Below are positions 28,635 to 37,174 of a DNA stretch of 64,000 bases, piece after piece. The translations under genes and the position numbers were made by a program. The notes beneath the pieces are model-generated. The model did no database searches and was not told the origin of the DNA. It saw nothing but the letters and a program-made list of their open reading frames with translations. This DNA comes from DASQFQ01 sp963722815. GTDB lineage: Bacteria; Actinomycetota; Thermoleophilia; Solirubrobacterales; Solirubrobacteraceae. Location: the NCBI GenBank assembly GCA_963722815.1, contig CAVROM010000007.1:124001-188000 (forward strand). The letters are read 5' to 3'. The first letter of the stretch is position 1, and every line of letters begins with the position of its first letter.

Positions 28635-29105
28635 TCAGGCGCTGCCGCGGGGCTCGATGCGCGGGAGCGTCAGCGAGGTGATGCGCTGCTTGGGCCGCGG
28701 GACCGCCGTCTTGGGCCGCAGCATCTTGAGGATCATGATCGCCTGGTCGACGTTGGCGGCCAGCGCCGGGCGGTGGGCGACCTCGTAGGCGTTGATCCGC
28801 GGCCCGACGTCGGGCGCGGCGCCCGCGAGGATCAGCTCGCCGCGGCGGGAGCGCAGCTCGCGCACGGCGTTGGAGAGCGCGTTGAGCGCCTGGTCGCCGA
28901 CCGGGTTCGCCTCCGCGAGGTCGACGATCAGCCAGCGCACGCCGCCGGCCATGGCGGCGTCGATGCGGCGCTCGAGCTCCGGCGCGTTGCCGTCGTCGAG
29001 CGAGCCCTTCAGGTCCATCTGGTGGACGACGTCGTCGAGCCGTTGCTCCCGGACCGCGAGGTCGCCGGGGCGGACCACCGAGCGCAGGGATTGCGAGGTG
29101 AACAC
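28635..29105 (-). CDS. STAS-domain protein
   Basis: About 156 residues from GTG 29105; the start is uncertain because the frame is open to 29210 and no strong ribosome site is visible. The middle part, with DLKGSLDDGNAPELERRIDAAM and WLIVDLAEANPVGDQALNALSNAV, fits a STAS/anti-sigma-antagonist fold. The usual phosphorylatable Ser after the second strand (DSSG) is replaced by NPVGD, so classical SpoIIAA-type phosphorylation is unlikely. Divergent from the DegT gene. Confidence 0.75.
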   Translation of the reverse strand: MFTSQSLRSVVRPGDLAVREQRLDDVVHQMDLKGSLDDGNAPELERRIDAAMAGGVRWLIVDLAEANPVGDQALNALSNAVRELRSRRGELILAGAAPDVGPRINAYEVAHRPALAANVDQAIMILKMLRPKTAVPRPKQRITSLTLPRIEPRGSA

Positions 29106-29179
29106 GGTCTTACGCCTAATTACCCTCTGTCCAGGACCTTCAACGTCCACAGTATCGGCCAATAGCCTGTTCTCCTGCA

Positions 29180-30280
29180 ATGGCAGTCCCTCTCTTCGAC
29201 ACCTCCACACCCCTCGCGCCGCTGCGCGAGCGCCTGCACGCGAAGCTCGCCGAGCTGCTCGACGCGGGCCGCTACATCCTCGGGCCGGAGGTCGCGGGCT
29301 TCGAGGCGGACTTCGCCGCGTACCTCGGCGCGGGCCACGCGATCGGCGTGGCCAACGGCACCGACGCGCTGACGCTGGCGCTGAAGGCGATGGGCGTCGG
29401 GCCGGGCGACGAGGTCGTCGTGCCCTCGTTCACGTTCTACGCGTCGGCCGAGGCGATCCCGCCGACCGGCGCGCGGCCGGTGTTCTGCGACGTCGATCCC
29501 GAGACGTTCTGTGTCACGCCGGAGACCGTGCGCGCCGCGCTCACGCCGCGCACGAAGGCGGTGATGGTCGTGCACCTGTTCGGCAACGTCGCGCCGGTCG
29601 CGGAGATCGAGGCGCTCGGCGTGCCGGTGCTCGAGGACGCCGCGCAGGCCGCGGGCTCGATCGCCGCCGACGGCCGCCGCGCCGGCGCGCTCGGCACGAT
29701 CTCGACGTTCTCGTTCTTCCCGAGCAAGAACCTCGGGGCGTTCGGCGACGGCGGCGCGGTCGTGACCAGCGACCCCGAGCTGGACGAGCGCGTGCGGATG
29801 CTGCGCTTCCACGGCTCGCGCGACAAGGAGACGTTCGAGCTCGTCGGGCACAACTCGCGGCTCGACGAGCTGCAGGCGGGGCTGCTGCGGATCATGCTCC
29901 CGCATCTCGACCTGTGGTGCGACGGCCGCCGCGCCGCCGCCGCCGCGTACGAGGAGGCGGGGCTCGGCGAGATCGCCGCCCTGCCGGTCCCGTTCCCCGG
30001 CACGCGTCCGGCGTGGCATCTCTACGTCGTGCGCCACCCGGAGGCCGACGAGCTCGCCGCCGCGCTCAAGGAGGCCGAGGTCGGCAGCAAGGCCTACTAC
30101 CGCGTGCCGACCCACCGGCAGCCCGCGATGCGGCCGTACGCGGAGGGCGTGGAGCTCCCGGCCACCGACGAGCTCGCCCGCACGCATCTCGCGATCCCCA
30201 TGAGCCCGGTGCTCAGCCGCGAGCAGGCCGCCGAGGTGACCGAGGCCGCCCGCGCCGTTTCCGCGAATAGAATGCGCTGA
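29180..30280 (+). CDS. DegT/DnrJ/EryC1 sugar aminotransferase (PglE/WbpE-like)
   Basis: PLP enzyme transferring an amino group to a nucleotide keto-sugar. 366 residues. Visible are NGTDALTLAL, EDAAQAAGS (PLP Asp and partner), and the Schiff-base lysine in FFPSKNLGAFGDGG. The C-terminal half has the GHNSRLDELQAGLL signature. It overlaps the dehydratase gene (TGATG). Together with that enzyme it would form a UDP-4-amino-4,6-dideoxy sugar; the exact substrate cannot be read from sequence, and a WbpE-type uronate substrate is the main alternative. Confidence 0.92.
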   Translation: MAVPLFDTSTPLAPLRERLHAKLAELLDAGRYILGPEVAGFEADFAAYLGAGHAIGVANGTDALTLALKAMGVGPGDEVVVPSFTFYASAEAIPPTGARPVFCDVDPETFCVTPETVRAALTPRTKAVMVVHLFGNVAPVAEIEALGVPVLEDAAQAAGSIAADGRRAGALGTISTFSFFPSKNLGAFGDGGAVVTSDPELDERVRMLRFHGSRDKETFELVGHNSRLDELQAGLLRIMLPHLDLWCDGRRAAAAAYEEAGLGEIAALPVPFPGTRPAWHLYVVRHPEADELAAALKEAEVGSKAYYRVPTHRQPAMRPYAEGVELPATDELARTHLAIPMSPVLSREQAAEVTEAARAVSANRMR

Positions 30281-32247
30281 TGCGCCGCCGGTTCAGCTCC
30301 GCGGCCCTTCCCGTCCACCGTCACTCTCTCTCGCAGGTCGCGCTGGACGCCGGGCTGGTCGCGCTGGCCTACTACCTCGCGTATCGCCTGCGCTTCGACG
30401 GGGCGGGCGGCGTGCCCGAGCTTTACCACGACCTGTTCGTGCGCACGCTCGGGTTCGTGGTGATCGGCAACATCGCGATCTTCGCGCTGTTCGGGCTCTA
30501 CCGGCACTGGATGCGCTACTCGTCGCAGTCCGAGTACCTGCGGATCGCGCAGGCGTGCCTTGCCGCCGTGCTCGCGCTCGTCGCCTACATCGCGATCGTG
30601 CAGCCGAAGCTGCTGTTCGCGCCGCCGCGCGGCTTCGTGTCCGTCAACGCGCCGACCGGCGTGCTCGCGCTCTACGGGCTGCTGATGCTCGTCTTCCTCG
30701 GCGGCGTGCGCTTTGTCGTGCACGCGATCTACGAGCGGCCGCTGCGCGGCTCGCGCATGCGCAAGGACGCGCGCTCGGTGCTGATCGTCGGCGCCGGCGA
30801 CGGCGGGCGCCTGCTGCTGCGGGAGATCATGCGCAACCCGGAGCTCGGCTATCGCCCGGTCGGCTTCATCGACGACGACCCGCGCAAGGAGCACGCGCGG
30901 GTGGACCGCGGCCTCGAGGTGCTCGGCACCACCGACCAGCTCGGGCACGTGCTCGACGACGTCGAGCCCGACGAGGTGCTGATCGCGATCCCCTCCGCGC
31001 CGGGCATGATGCGCGCCAAGGTGGTCGCCGCGTGCCGCGAGCGCGGCGTGCCGGTGCGCACGATGCCGACCGTCTTCGAGCTGCTGCAGACCGGCGGCCG
31101 GCTCATGCGGCAGGTGCGTGAGGTGAAGGTCGAGGACATCCTGGGGCGCGAGCCGGTGCGGATGGAGGTCGAGCGCGTCGGCGAGTACCTGCGCGAGCGG
31201 GTCGTGCTCGTCACCGGCGCCGGCGGCTCGATCGGCTCCGAGCTGTGCCGCCAGATCGCGCGCGTGCGGCCGGAGCGGCTCGTGCTGCTCGACCACGCCG
31301 AGGACAACCTGTTCGAGATCGAGCGCGAGCTGATCGAGGACCGGCACGCGCTGAACACCGTCTCCGTCCTTGCGGACTGCAAGGAGGAGGAGCGGATGCG
31401 CGAGGTGTTCGCCGAGCACCGGCCGACGGTGGTCTTCCACGCCGCCGCCTACAAGCACGTGGGGCTGATGGAGAGCAACCCGATCGAGGCGGTGCGCAAC
31501 AACTCGCTCGCCACGCGCGTGATGTGCCGGATCGCCGGGGAGTCGGGCGTCCACGCGTTCATCCTCGTCTCGACCGACAAGGCCGTGGCGCCCGCGACGG
31601 TGATGGGCGCCTCGAAGGCGCTGGCCGAGTGGGCGGTCGAGGCCGCCGACGCGCGCCATCCCGCGACGCGCTTCGCCAGCGTGCGGTTCGGCAACGTGCT
31701 CGGCTCGTCGGGCTCCGTGGTGCCGATCTTCCGCCGCCAGATCGCGGCGGGCGGTCCGGTCACGGTCACCGACCCGTCGATGACGCGCTACTTCATGACG
31801 ATCCCGGAGGCGGTGCAGCTCGTCATCCGCGCGGGCTCGCTCGCGAACGGCGGCGAGGTGTTCGTCCTCGAGATGGGCGAGCCGGTCGGGATCCTCGACC
31901 TGGCCAAGGACATGATCCGGCTGTCGGGGCTGCGGCCGGGGCGCGACATCGCGATAGAGATCGTCGGCCCGCGCCCGGGGGAGAAGCTCCACGAGGACCT
32001 CTTCAACCCCTACGAGCACCCCCAGGAGACGCCGGCGCAGCGGATCCTGCGCGCCGACCGGCCGCGGATCGACCCCGCCTGGGTGGAGGAGACCTTCGAC
32101 CGCATCGGGCTGCTCACGCTCGAGGGCGATCCGGCCGGGCTGGCGGCCGTCGTCGCGCAGCTGGCGAGCCTCCGGCTGGAGCCGGAAGAGGCCGTCGTCC
32201 TGACCACGTCTCCCGCGGCTGAGGAAGCCGACGGGGCCACCGCCTAG
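30280..32247 (+). CDS. CapD/WbpM/PglF-type nucleotide-sugar 4,6-dehydratase
   Basis: 655 residues. Four N-terminal membrane segments (about 15-150) and a Rossmann region (VLIVGAGDGGRLLLRE) precede the C-terminal SDR dehydratase (about 300-590) with VTGAGGSIGSELCRQI, STDKAVAPATVMGASK and SMTRYFMTIPEAVQLV. The usual SDR Tyr is Met (MGASK), the known Ser-Met-Lys arrangement of WbpM. These enzymes convert UDP-GlcNAc to a 4-keto-6-deoxy sugar at the membrane. Partner of the overlapping aminotransferase. Confidence 0.93.
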   Translation: MRRRFSSAALPVHRHSLSQVALDAGLVALAYYLAYRLRFDGAGGVPELYHDLFVRTLGFVVIGNIAIFALFGLYRHWMRYSSQSEYLRIAQACLAAVLALVAYIAIVQPKLLFAPPRGFVSVNAPTGVLALYGLLMLVFLGGVRFVVHAIYERPLRGSRMRKDARSVLIVGAGDGGRLLLREIMRNPELGYRPVGFIDDDPRKEHARVDRGLEVLGTTDQLGHVLDDVEPDEVLIAIPSAPGMMRAKVVAACRERGVPVRTMPTVFELLQTGGRLMRQVREVKVEDILGREPVRMEVERVGEYLRERVVLVTGAGGSIGSELCRQIARVRPERLVLLDHAEDNLFEIERELIEDRHALNTVSVLADCKEEERMREVFAEHRPTVVFHAAAYKHVGLMESNPIEAVRNNSLATRVMCRIAGESGVHAFILVSTDKAVAPATVMGASKALAEWAVEAADARHPATRFASVRFGNVLGSSGSVVPIFRRQIAAGGPVTVTDPSMTRYFMTIPEAVQLVIRAGSLANGGEVFVLEMGEPVGILDLAKDMIRLSGLRPGRDIAIEIVGPRPGEKLHEDLFNPYEHPQETPAQRILRADRPRIDPAWVEETFDRIGLLTLEGDPAGLAAVVAQLASLRLEPEEAVVLTTSPAAEEADGATA

Positions 32248-32265
32248 ACTGCTGCCCTCCGTTCC

Positions 32266-33631
32266 ATGGTCCTCCTGCTCGCGTTCTCGCTACAGGACCA
32301 GGTCGAGAAGTACGGCTCCTACGTGGGGATCGCAGCCTTCTTCGGCCTGGCCGTTCTGTCACTGCTCTACTTCGCGCAAGCGCGTGAGGTGAAGCGCCTG
32401 CGCGAATGGGCCGGTCGTGCGCCCGAGCGGGCGCGTGAGGTCGAGGAGCGCGCGATCGCCCAGGCCGAGGCCGCCCGGCGCCAGCCCGCACCGGCGGCGC
32501 GGCCGGTGGCCCAGCCGATCGCCGCCGCCACCGCGGCCGGTGGCCGCTCGGGCACGGTCAGCCCGGCCGTACCGGTAGGTGCGGCCACCGCGGTCGTCGA
32601 GCGGCCGGACGAGGACGACGAGGAGGAGCCCGTCGTCTACGGCCCGTCCACCGAGGACGGCAAGGGCCCGGTGCCGGCGATCGAGCCGCCCCCGAAGGCC
32701 GAGGAGGACGAGCCCGACCAGCCGGACGCCGACGAGGACGAGCGCGACGAGGAGGAGCCCGGCGCGGCCGCTCCCGCGACCAACGGCGCGCCGCCGCCCG
32801 GCGCCGAGCCTCCGGCCATCCCGCGCCCGAGCACCGCCGCCGCCGCGGCGGGGGTCAAGGCCGCCGCTCCCGGCCCCTCGGCCGCCGGTGGCGCCCCGGC
32901 GACCGCTGCAGGCGGGGACGCGCCGTCGCCCGCCGCCGGCGCCGCCGCTGCCGCCTCCGCGCCCGTGGAGGGCGGCCCCGGAGGGATTCCTTCCAAGCCC
33001 GGGGCCCGGCCCGTCCGGCCCGCCGCCGCGCCAGCTGCGCCAGACCACCTCCTCCGCCTCCCCGCGTCGCCCGGTCACGATGCCGCCGCGGCGCCCCGGC
33101 ACGCCGCCGCCTCCGGCCGAGCCCGCGGGCGGGCACCGCGGCCGCTCGTACGCGATCGCGGGCGGGATCGCCGCGGTCGTCGTCGCGCTCGGCGTGCTGG
33201 CCGCCACGCAGTTCCTCGGCGGCGACGACAACCAGCCGAAGACCCCGAACCAGGCCGCCTCGCCGACCGCGGCCGCGACCGACGAGGCCGGCGGCGGCTC
33301 GAACTCCGGCGGCGGCAGCTCGTCCGCGCCCACCAGCCGCGCCGACACCACCGTCGCCGTGTTCAACGGCACGACGATCAGCGGTCTCGCCGCCGGCACC
33401 GCCGACAAGCTCCGGTCCAGCGGCTACAAGCGCGGCACCACCGGCGACTACACCGACCAGCAGCGCGCGAGCTCGACCGTCTTCTACACGAAGGCGGCAC
33501 GCCGCCAGGCGCGCGAGATCGGGCGCGAGCTCAACATCTCCGAGCTGCGTGTGATGGACGCCGAGACGCAGGCGCTGGCGGGCCAGAACGCCGACGTCGC
33601 CGTCGTGGTCGGCAGCGACAAGGCGCCCTGA
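32266..33631 (+). CDS. LytR C-terminal domain membrane protein, frameshifted
   Basis: The N-terminal part in one frame has a membrane helix (about 15-35) and a long Pro/Ala/Glu-rich linker. A second frame supplies another membrane helix (SYAIAGGIAAVVVALGVLAA, near 33150-33205) and the LytR_C domain with VAVFNGTTISGLAAGTADKL, FYTKAARRQAREIGREL and ADVAVVVGSDKAP at the C-terminus. The change of frame falls near 32980-33050 in a G/C-rich tract and equals one extra base (or two missing). LytR_C domains occur in envelope-glycan ligation proteins. Sequence error is more likely than decay. Confidence 0.7.
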
Positions 33632-33641
33632 GCCGCTTCAG

Positions 33642-35498
33642 TTGAGCACGCTCGCCCGGGTCGTCTTCGCGCTGCTCGTGGCGGCGACGTTCGGAGCGTT
33701 CTTCGTCTCCCAGAAGCTCAAGAACGCGGAGTCGGTCGCGGAGTACACGAAGCTCCGGCACTACTTCTCGCCCAACGGCGACGGCGTCCGCGACCGCGAC
33801 CGGATCTCGTTCAAGGTCGAGAAGGCGGATCGCCTGACCGTCACGGTCGTCAACCTCGACGGAGACCGCGTGCGGCGGCTCGCGACCGGCGTCGACGCGC
33901 GCCCCGAGCGCCCGGTCACCGTCGTGTGGGACGGCCGCTCCGACGACGGCATCCGGGCGCCCGACGGCCGCTACCGCCTTCAGGTAGGGCTCCGGCGCAC
34001 CGGCCGCACGGTCACGATCCCGGGAGCGTTCAACATCGACACGACGGCGCCGAAGCCCGTCGTCGTATCGGTGAAGCCCGCGACCGCCGGGCCGGTGGCG
34101 GGCGCCTTCCAGATCCACGCCCGCCGCGTCGGGAGCCGCCGCGCGCCGCGCTTCCGCATCCTGCGCACCGACCTCGGGCCGCCGAAGGAGGTCGCGCGCT
34201 TCCTCGGCCGCAAGGGCAGCCAGCGCGCCGAGTGGGACGGCAAGGTCAACGGGCTGCCCGCGCCGCCCGGGATCTACATGGTCGTCGTCCGCGTCCGCGA
34301 CAAGGCCGGCAACCTCGGCACCGCGCCCGCCGTGCTCCCGCCCGTCCCCGGCCAGGTGCGCGGCAAGCCGGGCATCACCGTCCGGGCGCTCGCGGCGCAG
34401 CCGCCCGTGGTGGCGGTGCGCGCCGGCGAGCGCGTCGCGTTCGACGTCGACGCGCGCGACCGCGCCTACCGCTGGGACGTCCGCCGCGTCGGCGGCCGCA
34501 AGGTCGAGGAGGGCCGGGCGGCCGCCGGAAAGCGGACGCTCGTGCTGCGCTCGCCCCGCGGCGCCTCCGGCGTCTACCTGCTCCAGGTCCGCTCCGGCAG
34601 CTCGCGGACACGCGTCCCGTTCCTCGTGCAGTCGCGCGAGCGGTCGAAGCTGCTCGTGGTCGTGCCGACCGCCTCGTGGCTCGGCGTCGACACGCTCGAC
34701 GACGACCGCGACGGCCTGCCCAACACGCTCGAGAACGGCGGCCCGGTCGAGTGGCCGCGGGCCTACACGCGGCTGCCGCCCGCGCTCGCCGCGGACACCG
34801 CGCCGCTGCTCATCTACCTCGATCGGGCGGGCATCAAGTACGACCTCACGTCCGACATCGCGCTCGCCCGCTCCGACCAGCCGACCGCCGCGAACCGTCC
34901 GGGCGTGATCCTCGCCGGCTCGCTGCGGTGGATCCCGCGGTCGCTCGCCCGCCGCCTGCGGCGCTACGTCGAGTCGGGCGGGCGCGTGGCGAGCTTCGGC
35001 ACCGAGTCGATGCGCCGCGGCATGCGGATCACCGACGACGTCCTCTCGCGCCCGACGCAGCCGACGCCGACCGACCCGTTCGGCGCGCGCCTCGAGCCGG
35101 TCGCCGTGCCGCGCACCGAGGACGACGGCCGCACGCCGCTGCCGCTGACCGCGCTGACGGAGGACTCCTCGCTCGGGCTCCTGACCGGCTCCGACGGCAC
35201 GCTGAGCGCGTTCGGCCGGCTGGAGGAGTCGGCCAAGCGGCCCGACACCGCGAACGCGAAGCTCCTCACCGCGATCGGTCAGGACGTCACCGACAGCGAG
35301 CGCGCGAAGGCCGAGGCCAAGGGCGAGCTGCCGCGCGAGGCGCTCCCGGTGCTCGCCGCCACGCGGCTCGGCAAGGGGATCGAGATCCGCGTCGGCCTGA
35401 CGGAGTGGGCTCAGCGGGCGAACCGCGACCGCGAGGTCGGGCAGATCACGCACAACATCGTCGACATCCTGCGCCACGTCACCCCGAAGATCCAGTAG
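33642..35498 (+). CDS. exported protein with FlgD-like Ig domains
   Basis: 618 residues. Begins with a signal anchor (RVVFALLVAATFGAFFV), then FSPNGDGVRDRDRISFKVE, the FlgD/Ig-like fold often seen before cell-surface sorting domains, and a second Ig-like unit near residue 180. The C-terminal half (about 330-610) holds a Rossmann-like part with YLDRAGIKYDLTSDIAL and GVILAGSLRWIPRSLARRLRRYVESGG, resembling glutamine-amidotransferase-fold domains of secreted proteins; catalytic residues are not evident. The start is TTG, 10 bp after the LytR_C gene. Likely part of the surface-glycan cluster. Confidence 0.75.
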   Translation: MSTLARVVFALLVAATFGAFFVSQKLKNAESVAEYTKLRHYFSPNGDGVRDRDRISFKVEKADRLTVTVVNLDGDRVRRLATGVDARPERPVTVVWDGRSDDGIRAPDGRYRLQVGLRRTGRTVTIPGAFNIDTTAPKPVVVSVKPATAGPVAGAFQIHARRVGSRRAPRFRILRTDLGPPKEVARFLGRKGSQRAEWDGKVNGLPAPPGIYMVVVRVRDKAGNLGTAPAVLPPVPGQVRGKPGITVRALAAQPPVVAVRAGERVAFDVDARDRAYRWDVRRVGGRKVEEGRAAAGKRTLVLRSPRGASGVYLLQVRSGSSRTRVPFLVQSRERSKLLVVVPTASWLGVDTLDDDRDGLPNTLENGGPVEWPRAYTRLPPALAADTAPLLIYLDRAGIKYDLTSDIALARSDQPTAANRPGVILAGSLRWIPRSLARRLRRYVESGGRVASFGTESMRRGMRITDDVLSRPTQPTPTDPFGARLEPVAVPRTEDDGRTPLPLTALTEDSSLGLLTGSDGTLSAFGRLEESAKRPDTANAKLLTAIGQDVTDSERAKAEAKGELPREALPVLAATRLGKGIEIRVGLTEWAQRANRDREVGQITHNIVDILRHVTPKIQ

Positions 35499-35910
35499 CG
35501 ATCCCCAGCTCCGCCATCCGCAGCGGGGCGATCACCAGCAGCTGCTCGGGCGTCATCGTCAGCGCCGCCCGCTCGGCCATCTCGGCGTCGAGCGCCGGGT
35601 CGAGCTCCTCCCCCTCCGGCCGCCCGTACCAGAGCTCGGAGCCGCGATGCCGGGCGAGCAGCGCTCCGGCCAGGAAGAACTGGAACGGATGGAAGACCGC
35701 CACCGCGCGGGGCGTACCCGGCAGCCGCATCCGCCGCGCCTGCCCCATCGCGGCGCGGGCGGCGACGGTCGGGACCATGCGCGCGAGCGGCACCCGCGAG
35801 GGATCGACCGCCACCACGCCGTCGGCTTGCAGCAGATCGCGCACCGGCTGCTCGAGATGGAACTGCTCGAGCCGCTGGGGCAGCAGCAGGACGAGGAGCG
35901 GTTGGTTCAC
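35479..35910 (-). CDS. conserved hypothetical protein
   Basis: 143 residues; family not recognised. No signal peptide or membrane helix. It contains VVAVDPSRVPLARM and FHPFQFFLAGALLARH, suggesting a soluble alpha/beta protein, perhaps part of a glycosyltransferase-like or deoxyribodipyrimidine-like fold, but this is not supported enough to name. Its 3' end overlaps the convergent gene by 20 bp. The GTG start lies 5 bp from a perfect palindrome shared with the divergent esterase. Confidence 0.6.
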   Translation of the reverse strand: MNQPLLVLLLPQRLEQFHLEQPVRDLLQADGVVAVDPSRVPLARMVPTVAARAAMGQARRMRLPGTPRAVAVFHPFQFFLAGALLARHRGSELWYGRPEGEELDPALDAEMAERAALTMTPEQLLVIAPLRMAELGIATGSSG

Positions 35911-35915
35911 CGCGG

Positions 35916-35935
35916 GCGGACGCTATAGCGTCCGC
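35916..35935. promoter_or_regulatory. 20-bp perfect palindrome between divergent starts, candidate shared promoter
   Basis: A perfect inverted repeat centred on CTATAG fills the 29-bp gap between two divergent GTG starts (35910 minus, 35940 plus). Each strand reads TATAGC about 10 bases before its start codon, a good -10 box, leaving room for a leaderless mRNA on both sides. It could equally be an operator for a dimeric regulator that controls both genes. Confidence 0.55.
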
Positions 35936-35939
35936 GCTC

Positions 35940-36614
35940 GTGGCTGACGCCGACGACCTCGCAGGAGAGCTGCGGGCGCCCGAAGGCGACCCGGCCGGCG
36001 CGATCGTGCTGCTGCACGGACGCGGCACCTCCGAGCAGGACATGCTGCCCCTGCTCGACGTGTTCGACCCGCGCGCGCGGCTCGTCGGCGCGTTCCCCCG
36101 CGGGCCGCTGCAGCTGCCGCCGATCGGCTACCACTGGTACGTGGTCGAGGAGGTCGGCTATCCCGATCCCGAGAGCTTCACGTCGACCTATGAGCGGCTC
36201 GGCTCCTGGCTGGAAGGTCTGGGCGAGCGCAACGGCGTCGGGATCGAGCGGACCGTGATCGGCGGCTTCTCGCAGGGCGCGGTGATGGCGTGGGCGCTCG
36301 CGCTCGGCCCCGGCCGGCCGCGGCCCGCCGGCATCCTCGCCATGAGCGGCTTCATCCCGACCGTGCCGGAGTTCGAGCTCGCGCTCGACGGGCTCGACGG
36401 CTTCCCGGTCGCGATCACCCACGGCACGCTCGATCCCGTCATCTCGGTCGACCTCGCGCGGCAGGCGCGCGATCGCGCGAAGGCCGCGGGCGCCGAGGTC
36501 GTCTACCGCGAGACGGACGTCCCCCACATCGTCGACCCGCGGCTCATCCCGGGCCTGGTCGACTGGCTCGACGCCCGCTTCCCTCGGGGCCTAGCCAGGC
36601 AGCCTGCTGCCTAG
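35940..36614 (+). CDS. phospholipase/carboxylesterase family alpha/beta hydrolase
   Basis: 224 residues. Serine hydrolase with the nucleophile in GGFSQGAVM, the Asp in HGTLDPVI and the His in DVPHIVD, the usual triad of the carboxylesterase/thioesterase-1 family. An N-terminal LLHGRGTSEQDML carries the oxyanion-hole Gly. The substrate is unknown. The last codons and the TAG stop lie in a CTAG hairpin repeat that also forms the end of the convergent acetyltransferase gene. Confidence 0.88.
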   Translation: MADADDLAGELRAPEGDPAGAIVLLHGRGTSEQDMLPLLDVFDPRARLVGAFPRGPLQLPPIGYHWYVVEEVGYPDPESFTSTYERLGSWLEGLGERNGVGIERTVIGGFSQGAVMAWALALGPGRPRPAGILAMSGFIPTVPEFELALDGLDGFPVAITHGTLDPVISVDLARQARDRAKAAGAEVVYRETDVPHIVDPRLIPGLVDWLDARFPRGLARQPAA

Positions 36615-36624
36615 TGGGGGCTGG
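36591..36624. repeat. CTAG-bounded hairpin repeat, copy 2 (shorter variant)
   Basis: CTAG at 36591, the hairpin AGGCAGC-CT-GCTGCCT (36597-36612), CTAG at 36611, then T-G5-CTGG. Compared with copy 1 it lacks the 8-base spacer after the first CTAG, and the last CTAG has become CTGG. It lies in the convergent overlap of the esterase and acetyltransferase genes and provides both TAG stops, so it encodes the last residues of both proteins. Confidence 0.7.
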
Positions 36625-37160
36625 GGCGCGGTGAAGACCACGTAGCGGCCGGGGGCGAGCCCCTCGTTCGGCGGCACGTCGGTCTCGCCCGTCTCGTTGA
36701 AGCCGGCGGCGCGGGCGACGCCCTGCGAGGCGAGGTTGTCCTCGTGCGTCATCAGCTCGAGCGTCTCCAGCCCGAGCTCGCGCAGCGCCCAGTCCGCGGC
36801 GAGGCGGACGGCGCGGGTGGCGATGCCGCGGCCGCGCGCCGGCCCGGCGACCCAGTAGCCGATCTCGCCAACGCGCTCGTCGGGGCGGATGTGCTGGACG
36901 GCGATGCTCGCCACCACGTCGCCCTGCGCGTCGACCGCGAGCCAGTCGATCCCGAGGCCGGCCTGGCGATCGAGCTCCGCGGCCGCGATCCAGCCCTCCG
37001 CGTCCTCGCGCTTGTAGGGGCTCGGGACGCGCGTCCAGCGGGAGATCTCGGGGTCCTGGCAGATCGCGACGAGCGTGTCGACGTCGTCGCGCCCTTTCGC
37101 GCGCAGGGTGATCACGCCGTCGCTGAGGTGCGGATCGGGATGGCGCAGCATGGCGCTCAT
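36591..37160 (-). CDS. GNAT N-acetyltransferase, RimJ/RimL type
   Basis: About 189 residues from ATG 37160 (37175 is an alternative). The acetyl-CoA site is VGEIGYWVAGPARGRGIATRAVRLAADWAL, shown by the GRGIATRA loop; EDNLASQGVARAAGFNETG is the typical C-terminal motif. The protein resembles ribosomal-protein N-terminal acetyltransferases, but substrates in this family are diverse. It diverges from the glycosyltransferase at 37175 with only 14 bp between the start codons. Confidence 0.87.
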   Translation of the reverse strand: MSAMLRHPDPHLSDGVITLRAKGRDDVDTLVAICQDPEISRWTRVPSPYKREDAEGWIAAAELDRQAGLGIDWLAVDAQGDVVASIAVQHIRPDERVGEIGYWVAGPARGRGIATRAVRLAADWALRELGLETLELMTHEDNLASQGVARAAGFNETGETDVPPNEGLAPGRYVVFTAPQPPLGSRLPG

Positions 37161-37174
37161 ATCATCACGTCGCA

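Noticed and set aside
29106..29179. Riboswitch or attenuator before the aminotransferase gene
   Set aside because: Only 74 bp, no stable hairpin or T run; treated as a plain divergent promoter region.
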